A DNA stretch of 64,000 bases from Chitinophaga sp. YR573 (GCF_900110995.1 NZ_FOJF01000001.1:4624803-4688802), one strand, 5' to 3'. Shown: positions 1 through 9,680, counted from the first letter of the stretch. Made by a program: numbers and translations. The notes: generated from the sequence alone by a model not told the origin.

Positions 1-1616
1 TCCATACCCACAGGACTATGCGCTGTCATCGTAAACTGATGCCAGAACGCAGATTGCAGAATCCCCGCCTGGAACATTTGTCTGACCATTTCCAGGGAGT
101 CTATTGTTTCCTGTGCTGTTTGGGTAGGGAAGCCATACATCAGGTAAGCATGCACCATAATGCCCGCTTCGGTGAAGTGTTTGTTCACCTGTGCCACCTG
201 AGATACGGTAATGCCTTTTTGTATGAGTTCCAGCAGACGGTCGGAAGCCACTTCCAATCCGCCGGAAACAGCGATACAACCGGATTCTTTCAGTAAGATG
301 CAGAGGTCGCGGGTGAAGCTCTTTTCAAAGCGCACGTTCGTCCACCAGCTGACTGTTAATTTGCGGCGGATGATTTCCAGGGCTAATGAACGCATGAGTG
401 CAGGTGGTGCTGCTTCATCTACAAAGTGAAAGCCGTTTTGTCCTGTCTGCGCAATGATCTCTTCCATACGGTCACAGAGGAGTTGTGCCGCTACCGGTTC
501 GTAAAGTTTGATATAATCCAGGGAGATATCGCAGAAGGTACATTTACCCCAGTAGCAGCCATGTGCCATGGTGAGTTTATTCCAGCGCCCGTCGCTCCAC
601 ATGCGGTGCATGGGGTTGACTACTTCTATGGCAGAGATATATTTATCCAGGAGAAAATCGCTGTAATCTGGTGTGCCTACCTGGCCTTGTTTATAGTCAG
701 TGCAGGATTTGTTATTGGAATAAGTGACCTGCCCGTCTATTACAGAGAAAGTACGTTTTAATTCGTTGAGTTCTTTTTTCCCTTCTACAAAGGCAAACAG
801 GTTTTCCAATGGAGCTTCCCCATCATCCAGTGAAACGAAATCATAGAATTCGAATACACGGGCATCGGAAAGGGAGCGGAGTTCTGTATTGGCGAAGCCA
901 CCACCCATTGCTATTCGCACAGAAGGGTAGTGTTTTTTGATCCATTGCCCACAGCGAAGGGAAGTATACAGGTTACCCGGGAAAGGAACGGAAATAGCCA
1001 CCATTTTAGGCTGTACGGCCGCCATATGTTTCTCCAGGATATCTATGAGGATCTGATCTATGTAAGTATAGTCTTTTTGCAGGGCTTCGTACAGTTCGTC
1101 GAAGCTGTTGGCTGAGCGGGCCAGTTTCTCTGCATAACGGCTGAAGCCGAAGTGTTCATCAACGGCTTCCATGATGAGGTCGGAGAGGTCTTCCAGGTAC
1201 ATGGTAGCCAGGTGTTTGGCTTTGTCCTGTGTACCCATAGAGCCAAATGCATGGTTCAGGTCATCGAGCTGGGCAAAGCGGTTGGCTTCCGGCAGGAAAT
1301 CGCGTTTACAGATTCTGTGTGCCATGGTAGGGTTTTTACCCTGCAGGAAAGCGATTACATCATCGATAGTGTATATATAGTCATCCTGTAGTGCAACGAT
1401 ACGGGCTGCATTTTCGGATAAAGGAGTATTGATATTAGCAAAAAGGTGCTGTAATCCCTGCTTTGAAAATAAAGCAAGGGTTACTTCGATCCCCAGGTCC
1501 GCCTGGAAAGAAGTAATGTTTTTAGTATTGAGAAAACCTTTCAGGTAGGCCGTCGCCGGGTAAGGCGTGTTCAGCTGTGTAAAAGGCGGAGTAATTAAGA
1601 AAACAGAAGCACCCAA
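1..1616 (-). CDS. B12-binding-type radical SAM protein (3' end cut by window edge)
   Basis: The minus strand is open from the window edge up to about 1637, and the reading is clearly protein-like (538 codons present, C-terminus missing). A Rossmann-like region around residues 170-300, with a Gly-rich MGGGF motif near residue 237, resembles the cobalamin-binding half of B12 radical SAM enzymes, but I see no DxHxxG base-off motif. The radical SAM half starts near residue 345 with Cys354, Cys359 and Cys362. This is CX4CX2C spacing instead of the canonical CX3CX2C, within GCYWGKCTFC. A later Gly-Gly-Leu-Glu segment fits the SAM-binding barrel. An in-frame TAA lies just upstream and no ATG is available, so TTG at 1616 is the likely start (ATC at 1631 is the only earlier unusual option). 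A -7-like TAATTTCG at 1640-1633 agrees. Substrate unknown. Confidence 0.88.
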   Translation of the reverse strand, partial: MGASVFLITPPFTQLNTPYPATAYLKGFLNTKNITSFQADLGIEVTLALFSKQGLQHLFANINTPLSENAARIVALQDDYIYTIDDVIAFLQGKNPTMAHRICKRDFLPEANRFAQLDDLNHAFGSMGTQDKAKHLATMYLEDLSDLIMEAVDEHFGFSRYAEKLARSANSFDELYEALQKDYTYIDQILIDILEKHMAAVQPKMVAISVPFPGNLYTSLRCGQWIKKHYPSVRIAMGGGFANTELRSLSDARVFEFYDFVSLDDGEAPLENLFAFVEGKKELNELKRTFSVIDGQVTYSNNKSCTDYKQGQVGTPDYSDFLLDKYISAIEVVNPMHRMWSDGRWNKLTMAHGCYWGKCTFCDISLDYIKLYEPVAAQLLCDRMEEIIAQTGQNGFHFVDEAAPPALMRSLALEIIRRKLTVSWWTNVRFEKSFTRDLCILLKESGCIAVSGGLEVASDRLLELIQKGITVSQVAQVNKHFTEAGIMVHAYLMYGFPTQTAQETIDSLEMVRQMFQAGILQSAFWHQFTMTAHSPVGM

Positions 1617-1742
1617 ATCAAAGATTTTGATGCGAAATTATCACTAAATAGGTTAAGAAGTGATATTAGTGTCAGATTAGAGGGGATATTAAATAATGAA
1701 AATTTGATATTTTAAGTTAAAATAACACCGATAATATGATTT

Positions 1743-1783
1743 AACCATGCAGATTTAACATTTTATGTTAAATCTGCATGGTT
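1743..1783. terminator. 19-bp perfect inverted repeat, 3-nt loop
   Basis: The arms 1743-1761 and 1765-1783 are exact reverse complements around a TTT loop. The element lies 63 bp beyond the stop of the GH18-like gene, which reads toward it on the minus strand, so it is probably that gene's terminator. The U-tract on the minus side is weak. Such length also fits an mRNA-stabilising hairpin. Confidence 0.6.
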
Positions 1784-1845
1784 GATTAGAATTCAGAACA
1801 AAATTCAACTAGCCTTAGACGACTACTTCTCTATTATTATATTAA

Positions 1846-2784
1846 TCAGTTGGTTACTGCTCTGAAAATCCTGTTCGTATAAGAAGAATCAACATTTCCG
1901 GCAAACACCATAATCCCTGCTTTCTTAGTGCCATTCGCTGGTTGCCAGGCAGCAGCTGTAATAGCTGTACTTACTGAATTATACTGTTTGGAAACACCGA
2001 TCATCGTTTTAGGCGCACCAATATAATTAGCCCACCTGTTGAACCTTGTGGTATTATTCTGGAAATAACCCATATCCTCTACAAAGTTTAAGTATGCAGC
2101 AACTGAGGTGGACTGGCCAATAGCATAACCTGCTTGTCCGCCGCTATAAATTGCTGCTGTATAAACTGTGCCGGTTGGATTATTGGATAACGGTCCAAAG
2201 TAAGCGCCAAACGCTTTCACCAGGTTAGTGAAATTGGTATTGGCAGCAGTACTACCCATATGTTCTACATCCAGGGCAATACCATCAAAATGAAGAGAAT
2301 CAATAATACATGCTTTGGCAAAAGCAGCATATTGCAGATAAGTTAAACCAACACCGTTGTAGGTCGTAAACGGAGTCGTCGTATTCCAGGACGCAGCATC
2401 ATCCACATTCATCAGCACTTTCACACCTCTCTGCTGCAGGATCTTCACATGGTCCCGGATAGATTTGTAAGAGTGATAATTAGGATTAACATTGAGGATG
2501 TAACTACTGCTGCTGCCATAGTGCACAGAATCTGCCATTTCCCAGGCAGTACCTTCAAACAGTACCACTACATTCGCCTCATTGGCAAAATTGGTCAGCG
2601 GTAATACATTCGGCGTTGCATCAAAGGCATAATAAGCTACTTTAAAAGGACTGGGAAGTGCAGCAACTGCATTCGTAGCTGTAAGTTCTCCGGTAGCAGG
2701 CAACTTAGCAGAATCGTCCTTTTTACATGAAATAATACTTACAAGCAGCACAAGGCTGGTCAATACAAAGGATTGTGTTTTCAT
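1846..2784 (-). CDS. GH18-like (EndoF/chitinase-type) lipoprotein
   Basis: This 312-residue protein begins with a lipoprotein signal ending at Cys20 (SIISC), so it should be anchored in a membrane, probably the outer one. The body reads as a glycoside hydrolase family 18 barrel. Residues 167-174 (DGIALDVE) match the GH18 catalytic signature DGxDxDxE, keeping the terminal acid/base Glu174 and Asp172 but with Ala170 where the first inner Asp normally sits. Small secreted GH18 enzymes of this type act on chitin or on the chitobiose core of N-glycans, or bind without cutting. It is divergent from a SusC/SusD operon across a 449-bp intergenic region, so it probably supplies or captures glycans for that transporter. 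Family fair, activity uncertain. Confidence 0.75.
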   Translation of the reverse strand: MKTQSFVLTSLVLLVSIISCKKDDSAKLPATGELTATNAVAALPSPFKVAYYAFDATPNVLPLTNFANEANVVVLFEGTAWEMADSVHYGSSSSYILNVNPNYHSYKSIRDHVKILQQRGVKVLMNVDDAASWNTTTPFTTYNGVGLTYLQYAAFAKACIIDSLHFDGIALDVEHMGSTAANTNFTNLVKAFGAYFGPLSNNPTGTVYTAAIYSGGQAGYAIGQSTSVAAYLNFVEDMGYFQNNTTRFNRWANYIGAPKTMIGVSKQYNSVSTAITAAAWQPANGTKKAGIMVFAGNVDSSYTNRIFRAVTN

Positions 2785-3233
2785 AACTATGTATATATGG
2801 GTTTGGGTTCAATACAGGTTGAAGTCGCAGAGATACTTGTTACCACAATTTACTTTATTCTTTTCTGAATTACATTAATTATTTCGCCCATTTAACTTTC
2901 GTTAGCAGTCTGTTTAGTTTTCATTGACAACTTAGTATTGGTTTCTGTTCTACCTTACGAAAATCTTCCAAGATCTATAGAAGAAAAAAAGGACAAGGAC
3001 AAGGGAAAGAATTCATCACAATAGTTCACGTAGTAAACCTATCCTGGAGTAAGAATCGTTATCAAGATTAATATAGTGCTGTAGAGTAGTAAAAAAAGTT
3101 ATGAGGCCTATAACTCTTTTGTGATTGTCAACTTGTAGTATCAACCAAAAATAATGCACCTATTGCTTTCATGCCAGCAATAGTGTGTGATCAACCGATT
3201 TCGTAATAATCCAAAGCTTCAAATTTTAATTAC
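2785..3233. promoter_or_regulatory. 449-bp divergent intergenic region with two hairpins
   Basis: It separates the GH18-like gene (-) from susC (+) and should hold both promoters. Two structures are visible on the susC side. One is an imperfect hairpin at 3093-3120: AGTTAT/ATAACT around GAGGCCT, flanked by A4 and T4 with one bulge. The other is an exact 8-bp inverted repeat, CTATTGCT at 3160-3167 and AGCAATAG at 3176-3183, extended by CAC/GTG across one bulge. They may form operators or a structured susC leader. I found no exact TAnnTTTG element I would trust and no convincing gene. Confidence 0.5.
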
Positions 3234-6200
3234 ATGACTGTTAATTTTACAAAATGCAGCTATCGCTGTACTGTATTGCTATTAACACTCTCCCTCACAC
3301 TTATTGCTGTATTTACGAACGCACAGGATGTGCGCGTAAATATATCGGGGACAGTGACAGACGGTGGAGATGGCCAGCCTCTTCCCGGTGTATCTATTAG
3401 TTTGTCGGACTCTAAGTCGGGTACAGTCTCTGGTGTAGACGGAGGCTTCACTATCAAAGCCAACATTGGCAGCACACTCACATTTAAGCTGCTGGGTTAT
3501 CTTCCTTTTACCTACAAAGTAAAAACACCCGATACAAAGGTAGATGTACAAATGAAAAGAGATCAGACAGATCTCAAGGATGTAGTCGTGATAGGCTACC
3601 AGGAAGTGAGCCGTAAAAATGTAACCGCTTCCGTTACCTCCGTGAACCCTAAATCCCTGCTGGATGTACCAACACCTACACTGGATGCACTCTTACAGGG
3701 CCGCGCTCCCGGACTGGATGTACAGAACTTCTCCGGTGAACCGGGTGTGAGAAGCAACGTGGTAATGCGTGGTAACACAGCTGTAAGCCGTAATATCAAC
3801 AGCGACTTCACCTCTTCTGCAGGTAAGGCCAGCCTTGCCAGGGCTTTAAGTGGCCCGCTCTATGTAATTGACGGGGTACCGCAAAGCACAGAAGATATTG
3901 CTGCTATCAATTATGGCAGTGGTACCAACACCGATGCACTGGCAGGTATTGCAGTAAATGATATCCAGAGTATAGATATCTTAAAAGATGCTTCTGCCTC
4001 AGCTATCTATGGATCAAGAGGTGCCGGCGGTGTCATCATCATCACTACCAAACGTGGTATCACCGGGAAACCTAAAGTTGATTTCTCTACTTATCATGGT
4101 ATAACGGATATGCCTAATCTTGATAAGGTTGTAATAGGTGCAGAAGAACGCAGGGGTAAAATGGCGCTTATCAATCACTATGGCAGTTACAACAATCTGA
4201 ATAATATCCCACAGATCTTAACAGACAGTCTGAACCCTGCATTTAATAATGCCAACGACTACCAGGGACAGCTTTACCGTACTGGTATTGTTGATAATTA
4301 TGATCTGTCAGTGAATGGGGGTACTAACCTGATCAATTACAGGTATTCCCTGAATTACTATAATGAACAGGGGATCATTAAAAAATCAGGATTCCAGAGA
4401 TACAGCTTCAGTGGTACCACTGGTTTAAACTTATCTCCTAAACTGAATATCAGCACACAGATACGTTATAACAGGGCGGACAGACCAAGGTCAATCAATG
4501 ATCTTTCCGGTGGTTACGGGCCTTTTAATGGTGGTTATTATGCTTCCAGTCCGTTGCCATCTTCCTTATTATATCTGTCTGAAGCAAACAAGGATTTCAT
4601 CTTTGGTAATACAAGCAATCAGACAGACCGGAATTCTGATGATAACCTGTCTATTAGTCCTGTGATAGACTGGAAGATCTCTAAAAAATGGAACTTCAAT
4701 ACGGTCATCTCTTACAATGCTCATACTGCCCGTGTGGATTCATATACACCAGGTGCGGTAAGAAGAGATGGAACAGGAATGGCTTCCAGCTTTGTGGAAA
4801 ACAGGAATAATTACCTGATGAGTAATGCCCTTCAATATACGACCGGCCTCGGTAAAAATCATACACTGAACGTACTGTTAGGTCAGAATACAGAATATAT
4901 GGAGTACAGGGCTACTATGTCCAGTGCCGTTGGTATTCCTAATGATCAGATCCGCACTGTAACAGTATTAAATAAGAATCTGGCTTCTACCAGTTCCGAC
5001 TTGTTACAAAGCGGTATTCAGACAGGTTTTTTACGTGTGAACTATACTTACAAAGGGCGTTATCTGTTGTCTGCTGTAATGAACGCAGACGCATCTTCCC
5101 GTTTTGGTAGAGATAACCGCTGGGGATATTTCCCTTCTGTATCAGGAGGATGGGTGATCAGTGATGAGCCCTGGCTGAAAGAGCAGAGCAGCTGGCTTAC
5201 TTTGCTGAAACTGCGTGCGAGTTACGGAGAAACCGGTCGTCAGCCGGATGGTGGTGATAACTATCTTTCCTATAATACTTACAGCATAGGCGCTGGTAAT
5301 TTCCCCGGTAGCACAAATCCTGCTACAGGTACTAACCAGTCCTTTACTTACAATGGAGTACCAGCTGTATCGCTGAACTTTGATAAAGGGCTTTCCAATC
5401 CTAAACTCAGTTGGGAAAAAACAAGCCAGTCGAATCTTGGTTTGGATATTACCCTGTTAAACGGCAGGTTTAACTTTGTGGCCGATGCTTATGTGAAAAC
5501 TACGCATGGTGGTATCTTTACGCTGGCAGTGCCTGTTACTACAGGATACTCAACCAATACGGCCAATGCGATCGGTGTACGGAACACCGGTGTTGAAATG
5601 CAGATCATTGCAAATATCTTCAAGCCTTCCGCTAAATTCCAGTGGCAGTTCCTGCTGAATATTGCGCACAATGATAACATGATCACTTCTTTGCCTAATG
5701 GTGGACGTGATATTTACCTGGATAAATACCTGCTCAGAAGAGGTCAGCCTATTAATACCTACAATACTTTCAAGGCAACCGGTATTTATAAAACAGATGC
5801 TGATGTACCGGTAAACCCTGTTACCGGTCAGGTGCTTAATTTTTATGGTTATCCTTTCAGAGGTGGTGATCCTATCTGGCAGGATTCTAATGGAGATGGT
5901 ATACTGGATGCTACAGATTATGTGCCTTCTGGTAACCCTAACCCTAAACTTACAGGAGGTTTCAGTAATACTTTTACCTACAGGAGATTTACACTGGACA
6001 TCTTCTGTACATTCACGGCAGGTCGTAAGATCTACAATGATTACCTCGCGGGAAGACTTTCCCAGCTTGTACCAACGGATGATGGTGATTCAAATCCCCT
6101 GCATTCCATCAGTACACATTCCCTTCCTGATTTAAATGATATTAATTTCTGGCAGAATCCGGGCGACAATGCACAATATCCTTCCTTAAGTTCTGTAACA

Positions 6201-6482
6201 GGTACGCGCTACAAATATGCACTGGTAAGTTCACAGTGGGTAGAAAGCGGTGCTTACCTGCGTGTGAAAAAGATTTCCCTGGGTTATACACTGGCTCCTG
6301 CATTACTCGAAAAGATACGTTTGAAACGGGTACGTGTATACGGACTGGTAGATAATCTTTACATCTTCCAGAAATCAAAAAATGTACCTGATGCAGAAGA
6401 AGTGGATGCTTTTGGTGTGTATAGCGGCAGTGGTTATCCGATTCCTAAAAAGTTCACTTTCGGATTGGATATCAGCCTTTAA
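3234..6482 (+). CDS. SusC/RagA-family TonB-dependent outer-membrane transporter
   Basis: 1082 residues, normal for the family. Order: signal peptide (cleavage near residue 31, after TNAQ), a carboxypeptidase-regulatory-like beta-sandwich (about 34-115), the SusC hallmark DVVVIGY at 116-122, plug domain (about 125-275), then a long beta-barrel. There is no N-terminal STN signalling domain, so it is not expected to signal to an anti-sigma factor. The partner SusD gene starts 18 nt after the stop. SusC forms the barrel under the SusD lid and imports oligosaccharides or peptides using TonB energy. With the divergent GH18-like lipoprotein, chitin- or N-glycan-derived oligosaccharides are a reasonable guess but not shown. 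Confidence 0.95.
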   Translation: MTVNFTKCSYRCTVLLLTLSLTLIAVFTNAQDVRVNISGTVTDGGDGQPLPGVSISLSDSKSGTVSGVDGGFTIKANIGSTLTFKLLGYLPFTYKVKTPDTKVDVQMKRDQTDLKDVVVIGYQEVSRKNVTASVTSVNPKSLLDVPTPTLDALLQGRAPGLDVQNFSGEPGVRSNVVMRGNTAVSRNINSDFTSSAGKASLARALSGPLYVIDGVPQSTEDIAAINYGSGTNTDALAGIAVNDIQSIDILKDASASAIYGSRGAGGVIIITTKRGITGKPKVDFSTYHGITDMPNLDKVVIGAEERRGKMALINHYGSYNNLNNIPQILTDSLNPAFNNANDYQGQLYRTGIVDNYDLSVNGGTNLINYRYSLNYYNEQGIIKKSGFQRYSFSGTTGLNLSPKLNISTQIRYNRADRPRSINDLSGGYGPFNGGYYASSPLPSSLLYLSEANKDFIFGNTSNQTDRNSDDNLSISPVIDWKISKKWNFNTVISYNAHTARVDSYTPGAVRRDGTGMASSFVENRNNYLMSNALQYTTGLGKNHTLNVLLGQNTEYMEYRATMSSAVGIPNDQIRTVTVLNKNLASTSSDLLQSGIQTGFLRVNYTYKGRYLLSAVMNADASSRFGRDNRWGYFPSVSGGWVISDEPWLKEQSSWLTLLKLRASYGETGRQPDGGDNYLSYNTYSIGAGNFPGSTNPATGTNQSFTYNGVPAVSLNFDKGLSNPKLSWEKTSQSNLGLDITLLNGRFNFVADAYVKTTHGGIFTLAVPVTTGYSTNTANAIGVRNTGVEMQIIANIFKPSAKFQWQFLLNIAHNDNMITSLPNGGRDIYLDKYLLRRGQPINTYNTFKATGIYKTDADVPVNPVTGQVLNFYGYPFRGGDPIWQDSNGDGILDATDYVPSGNPNPKLTGGFSNTFTYRRFTLDIFCTFTAGRKIYNDYLAGRLSQLVPTDDGDSNPLHSISTHSLPDLNDINFWQNPGDNAQYPSLSSVTGTRYKYALVSSQWVESGAYLRVKKISLGYTLAPALLEKIRLKRVRVYGLVDNLYIFQKSKNVPDAEEVDAFGVYSGSGYPIPKKFTFGLDISL

Positions 6483-6499
6483 TTTAAAAAAACAGGATC

Positions 6500-7978
6500 A
6501 TGAACAAACGACTCTTACATACAAGTTATACCGTGTTACTAATGGCTTCTGTTATGATAGCTTCATCATGCAGTAAAATACTGGATCTGGAGCCTCATAA
6601 TTCAACTTTTACAGAAGCATATTTCACCAATGAACAGGATGCCAATACGGCTATTGCAGGCGCCTATGCGTTATTAAGGAATATCCTGCTCACAGACAAC
6701 TCCTGGCATGTATACGGAGATGTTCCGGCGGGCGAACTCAATATAAACGGTGGTTATGATTCCGGGAACAGCAATGTTGCCCAGGGACTTTTTACCGGTC
6801 TTAATGTAAACGGAGGCAGCTTCTGGAACTGGCAGAAATATTATAAACTGTTACAGCAGATCAACCTGATCATTGCAAAAGTTCCCGGCATCCCGGATTC
6901 AAAATTTGTAGTTGCTTCCAATAAACTGCATGTAATAGGAGAGGCCTATTTCTTAAGGGCATATGTTTACTTTTATATGAGCAGGATATGGGGTACTGTT
7001 CCCCTGAAACTGGCTCCGGACCTGGACGCCAATGCTGCTGTAAATATCCCCAGATCTTCTGCTGATTCTGTACTGAAACAATGCCTGACAGACCTCAGCG
7101 TTGCAGAACAAAACCTCGACTTTGGCTATGCTAACGAAAATGAACGAGCTATAAGAGCAAATAAGGGCAGTGCCTTTGCGCTGGAAGCTCACATCAAAGC
7201 CTGGAAAGGGGATTATGCAGGATGTGAAGTAGCCGCAAATGAAGTGATTACTAAAGGAGGTTACCAGTTAGTAGACTCTGCCAACTATGCACAGGTATTC
7301 ATTGGTAAATCTATGGAAGGCATCTTTGAGATCAATATTAACGACGGACAAAATGAAGGTATCGCTATCAATGGTGGTGGTAACGGTTCCGCCAATACGC
7401 TGAAAGAACCTTATATCTATGGTAAATCATACATCGAATGGCCTGTAAGTACTTTTTACGTCAATAACATGTATAAAGACAGCTCCGACCTGCGATACAG
7501 ATTATTCTTTTACCAGTCACAGTCTTCAGAAGGTCAGATTATCAAATACGCCAACATCAGTTATGCAGACGGATCTGTAAAAGGAGATCCCAGACTGGCA
7601 AATAATTTAAACATCTTCAGACTGGCAGATATTCTCCTTTTAAGGGCTGAAGCATTGAATAAATTAAACCGCGACGGGGAAGCGCTGCCATTATTAAACA
7701 AAATAAGGGAAAGAGCAGGACTTGCCGATTATAACGGTACCGGAGATGACCTGGCCACTGTAATCCTCGAAGAACGCCTCAGGGAACTTTATTATGAAGG
7801 ACAATCGTATTACGACCTGGTAAGGAACAAACAGCTGCCGGTTTATAACGAATCTTTCTCTGCAGCGCAGTTCGATAACGGATCTCCTTTGGGTGGATGG
7901 TTATGGCCTGTTGATCCCACCATGTTCAAAGACGATTACACACTCAAACAAACACCTTACTGGCAGGGCAAACTCTAA
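6500..7978 (+). CDS. SusD/RagB-family nutrient-binding lipoprotein
   Basis: 492 residues. The N-terminus ends in a lipobox at Cys24 (ASSC), followed by the usual SusD start (SKILDLEPHN, FTEAYF). TPR-like helices include the FLRAYVYFYMSRIWG segment near residue 150, and the C-terminus has the family motifs ERLRELYYEGQSYYDLVR and WLWPVDP. SusD is the surface-exposed lid on the SusC barrel and captures the ligand. It sits 18 nt after susC and 18 nt before the fasciclin gene, in one operon of four genes. Confidence 0.95.
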   Translation: MNKRLLHTSYTVLLMASVMIASSCSKILDLEPHNSTFTEAYFTNEQDANTAIAGAYALLRNILLTDNSWHVYGDVPAGELNINGGYDSGNSNVAQGLFTGLNVNGGSFWNWQKYYKLLQQINLIIAKVPGIPDSKFVVASNKLHVIGEAYFLRAYVYFYMSRIWGTVPLKLAPDLDANAAVNIPRSSADSVLKQCLTDLSVAEQNLDFGYANENERAIRANKGSAFALEAHIKAWKGDYAGCEVAANEVITKGGYQLVDSANYAQVFIGKSMEGIFEININDGQNEGIAINGGGNGSANTLKEPYIYGKSYIEWPVSTFYVNNMYKDSSDLRYRLFFYQSQSSEGQIIKYANISYADGSVKGDPRLANNLNIFRLADILLLRAEALNKLNRDGEALPLLNKIRERAGLADYNGTGDDLATVILEERLRELYYEGQSYYDLVRNKQLPVYNESFSAAQFDNGSPLGGWLWPVDPTMFKDDYTLKQTPYWQGKL

Positions 7979-7996
7979 TCAATTAAAAACATCCGC

Positions 7997-8680
7997 ATGA
8001 AACATAGAATATTCATCTTTCTGATAATAACAATAGCTTTCTTCTCCTGCAGGAAAGAATATACCATAGGTGGCAGTACGACCGATCCGCATGTGAACAT
8101 GACTACCTATGATTATCTGAAAACAAATCCTCTTTTTGATACCCTGTTGCTGCTGATAGACAGAACAGGACTAAAAGATGAAGTAAATGCTTCCGGAACT
8201 TTTTTTGCATTTACTGATTATTCCATCACTAATTATATCAAAGTTAAACAGGAAGATCTGAGGGTAAAAATGGTTGATCCTAACCTGGTGTATACTTTCG
8301 ATTCACTGGACTATACAGTGATGAAAGATTCCTTAAGAGCTTATCTGTTTAAAGATAAGATCACCAGGGATAATACAACAGAAACGGGCCGCCTGTTTAA
8401 ATCAAATGACGGAGAACTCCGCCTGGTGCAGCTGATCCCTACCACCGATTATACGGATGGTTCTGTATTCACTACAAAGCCTAAATACCTTTATCTGACC
8501 AAAATGATCCCTTTCAACGGGCTGCCTGTACCAACCGATTCTACAGGTATTCCTAACCTGAAACCGGAGCAATTGCTGCGAACCCTTTGTCAGACTTCAG
8601 GAATACTCACCACCACGGGCGTACTGCATGTGTTGAGCAACAACCATACATTCACCTACTTTGCTGATGTGAAAAACTAA
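7997..8680 (+). CDS. Fasciclin-like domain lipoprotein
   Basis: 227 residues with a short lipoprotein signal (Cys18, FFSC). The body carries a fasciclin (FAS1)-like pattern: NPLFDTLLLLIDRTGLKDEV followed by the FFAFTDYS segment near residue 75, and a C-terminal GVLHVLSNNHTF stretch like the H2 motif of FAS1 domains. FAS1 proteins mediate adhesion or bind surface glycans. Its place directly after susD (18 nt) and 5 nt before the next lipoprotein suggests an accessory surface protein of this uptake complex. The domain call is from motif reading only. Confidence 0.7.
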   Translation: MKHRIFIFLIITIAFFSCRKEYTIGGSTTDPHVNMTTYDYLKTNPLFDTLLLLIDRTGLKDEVNASGTFFAFTDYSITNYIKVKQEDLRVKMVDPNLVYTFDSLDYTVMKDSLRAYLFKDKITRDNTTETGRLFKSNDGELRLVQLIPTTDYTDGSVFTTKPKYLYLTKMIPFNGLPVPTDSTGIPNLKPEQLLRTLCQTSGILTTTGVLHVLSNNHTFTYFADVKN

Positions 8681-8685
8681 TTATC

Positions 8686-9645
8686 ATGAAAAAGAGCTTA
8701 TATATATTATTTACTGCCATCGCCTTTTTGCCTTCCTGCAAGAAAGTGGAGCATGGTTATCTGAGTAAACAGATCAGGTATGTTGATAATCCTATGCAGA
8801 TAAAACGCGGACAGATCCAGCAGACAGCCGCCGTAAGCAATGATGGGTCCAGTGCGCCTGTTGTGTATAAACTGCTGGATATAAGAGACAGTACCCATCA
8901 TCATGCGGATTCACTGTTTGCTAATTACGACCGGTATGAATGGATAGGAGAGTTTAATGCAGATACCGATACAACGGTTGAATTGCTGAATAAGAAAAGA
9001 CGGAAAGTGAATTCGCCTCCTTTTGATTTTAATGTGCATACCGGATCTTTCACATTTTATGGTACAACTACTAAAGTACCATTGGGGACTTATGAATTTG
9101 ATATCCAGGCCAGCAATGAGAATGGTTCCATGAACTATAGCAACATTGCCACATTCACTATGGTGGATGATGTGCCTTACTTCATCGGTGGCGGCGGATG
9201 TGCATGGTTTATAGATGGAACTACTACCAGTGGGGACCTTGGTGCGCCGGATGTGAGTATCGTTAAAACATCAGATGAGGGTACTGATATTATCCTGAAG
9301 ATAGTTGACCAGAACGGACATCCGTTTAATCCTGCTAATGGAGAGATCATCAGAAGAGGAGACCGTAGCGATTTTCAGACCTATGCTCAGTTCCATCCTC
9401 TGATAAAAACGGATTCTACCATGACCTGTAACTTTGAGACCACTCCTTTCCCTTTAAGGCAGAGTGCTTATGGTTACCTGATCTATTACCGTATTCCAAG
9501 CCAGTTTGTGAATATAGATCCTGCGTTTACGCCAACTACACAAAAGATTTACAGCGTAAACCCAAGGTTCCAGTTTAATATTTACCAGGAAGGTACGTAT
9601 GAAGTACTGGTGAAAGTAAAACATGTCAGTCGAGTGATGAATTGA
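8686..9645 (+). CDS. DUF5007-type surface lipoprotein of the SusCD operon
   Basis: 319 residues with a lipoprotein signal ending at Cys18 (LPSC). The rest is beta-rich and Tyr/Asn/Thr-rich, including PFDFNVHTGSFTFYGTT and GTYEFDIQASNENG segments that look like an Ig-type fold, and an FIGGGGCAWFIDGT stretch. The pattern matches my recollection of DUF5007 proteins found after SusCD pairs in Sphingobacteria and Chitinophagaceae. Function is unknown; a surface glycan-binding protein is the obvious inference from position. It starts 5 nt after the fasciclin gene and ends the operon, followed by a hairpin. Confidence 0.6.
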   Translation: MKKSLYILFTAIAFLPSCKKVEHGYLSKQIRYVDNPMQIKRGQIQQTAAVSNDGSSAPVVYKLLDIRDSTHHHADSLFANYDRYEWIGEFNADTDTTVELLNKKRRKVNSPPFDFNVHTGSFTFYGTTTKVPLGTYEFDIQASNENGSMNYSNIATFTMVDDVPYFIGGGGCAWFIDGTTTSGDLGAPDVSIVKTSDEGTDIILKIVDQNGHPFNPANGEIIRRGDRSDFQTYAQFHPLIKTDSTMTCNFETTPFPLRQSAYGYLIYYRIPSQFVNIDPAFTPTTQKIYSVNPRFQFNIYQEGTYEVLVKVKHVSRVMN

Positions 9646-9653
9646 TATATAAC

Positions 9654-9680
9654 AACCGGGGCTGTTTATCAGTCCCGGTT
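9654..9680. terminator. Bidirectional terminator between convergent genes
   Basis: The stem AACCGGGGCTG (9654-9664) pairs with CAGTCCCGGTT (9670-9680), with one G-T wobble and a TTTAT loop. It lies after the DUF5007 gene (+) and overlaps the last codons of the SMUG2-type gene (-). Confidence 0.75.
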
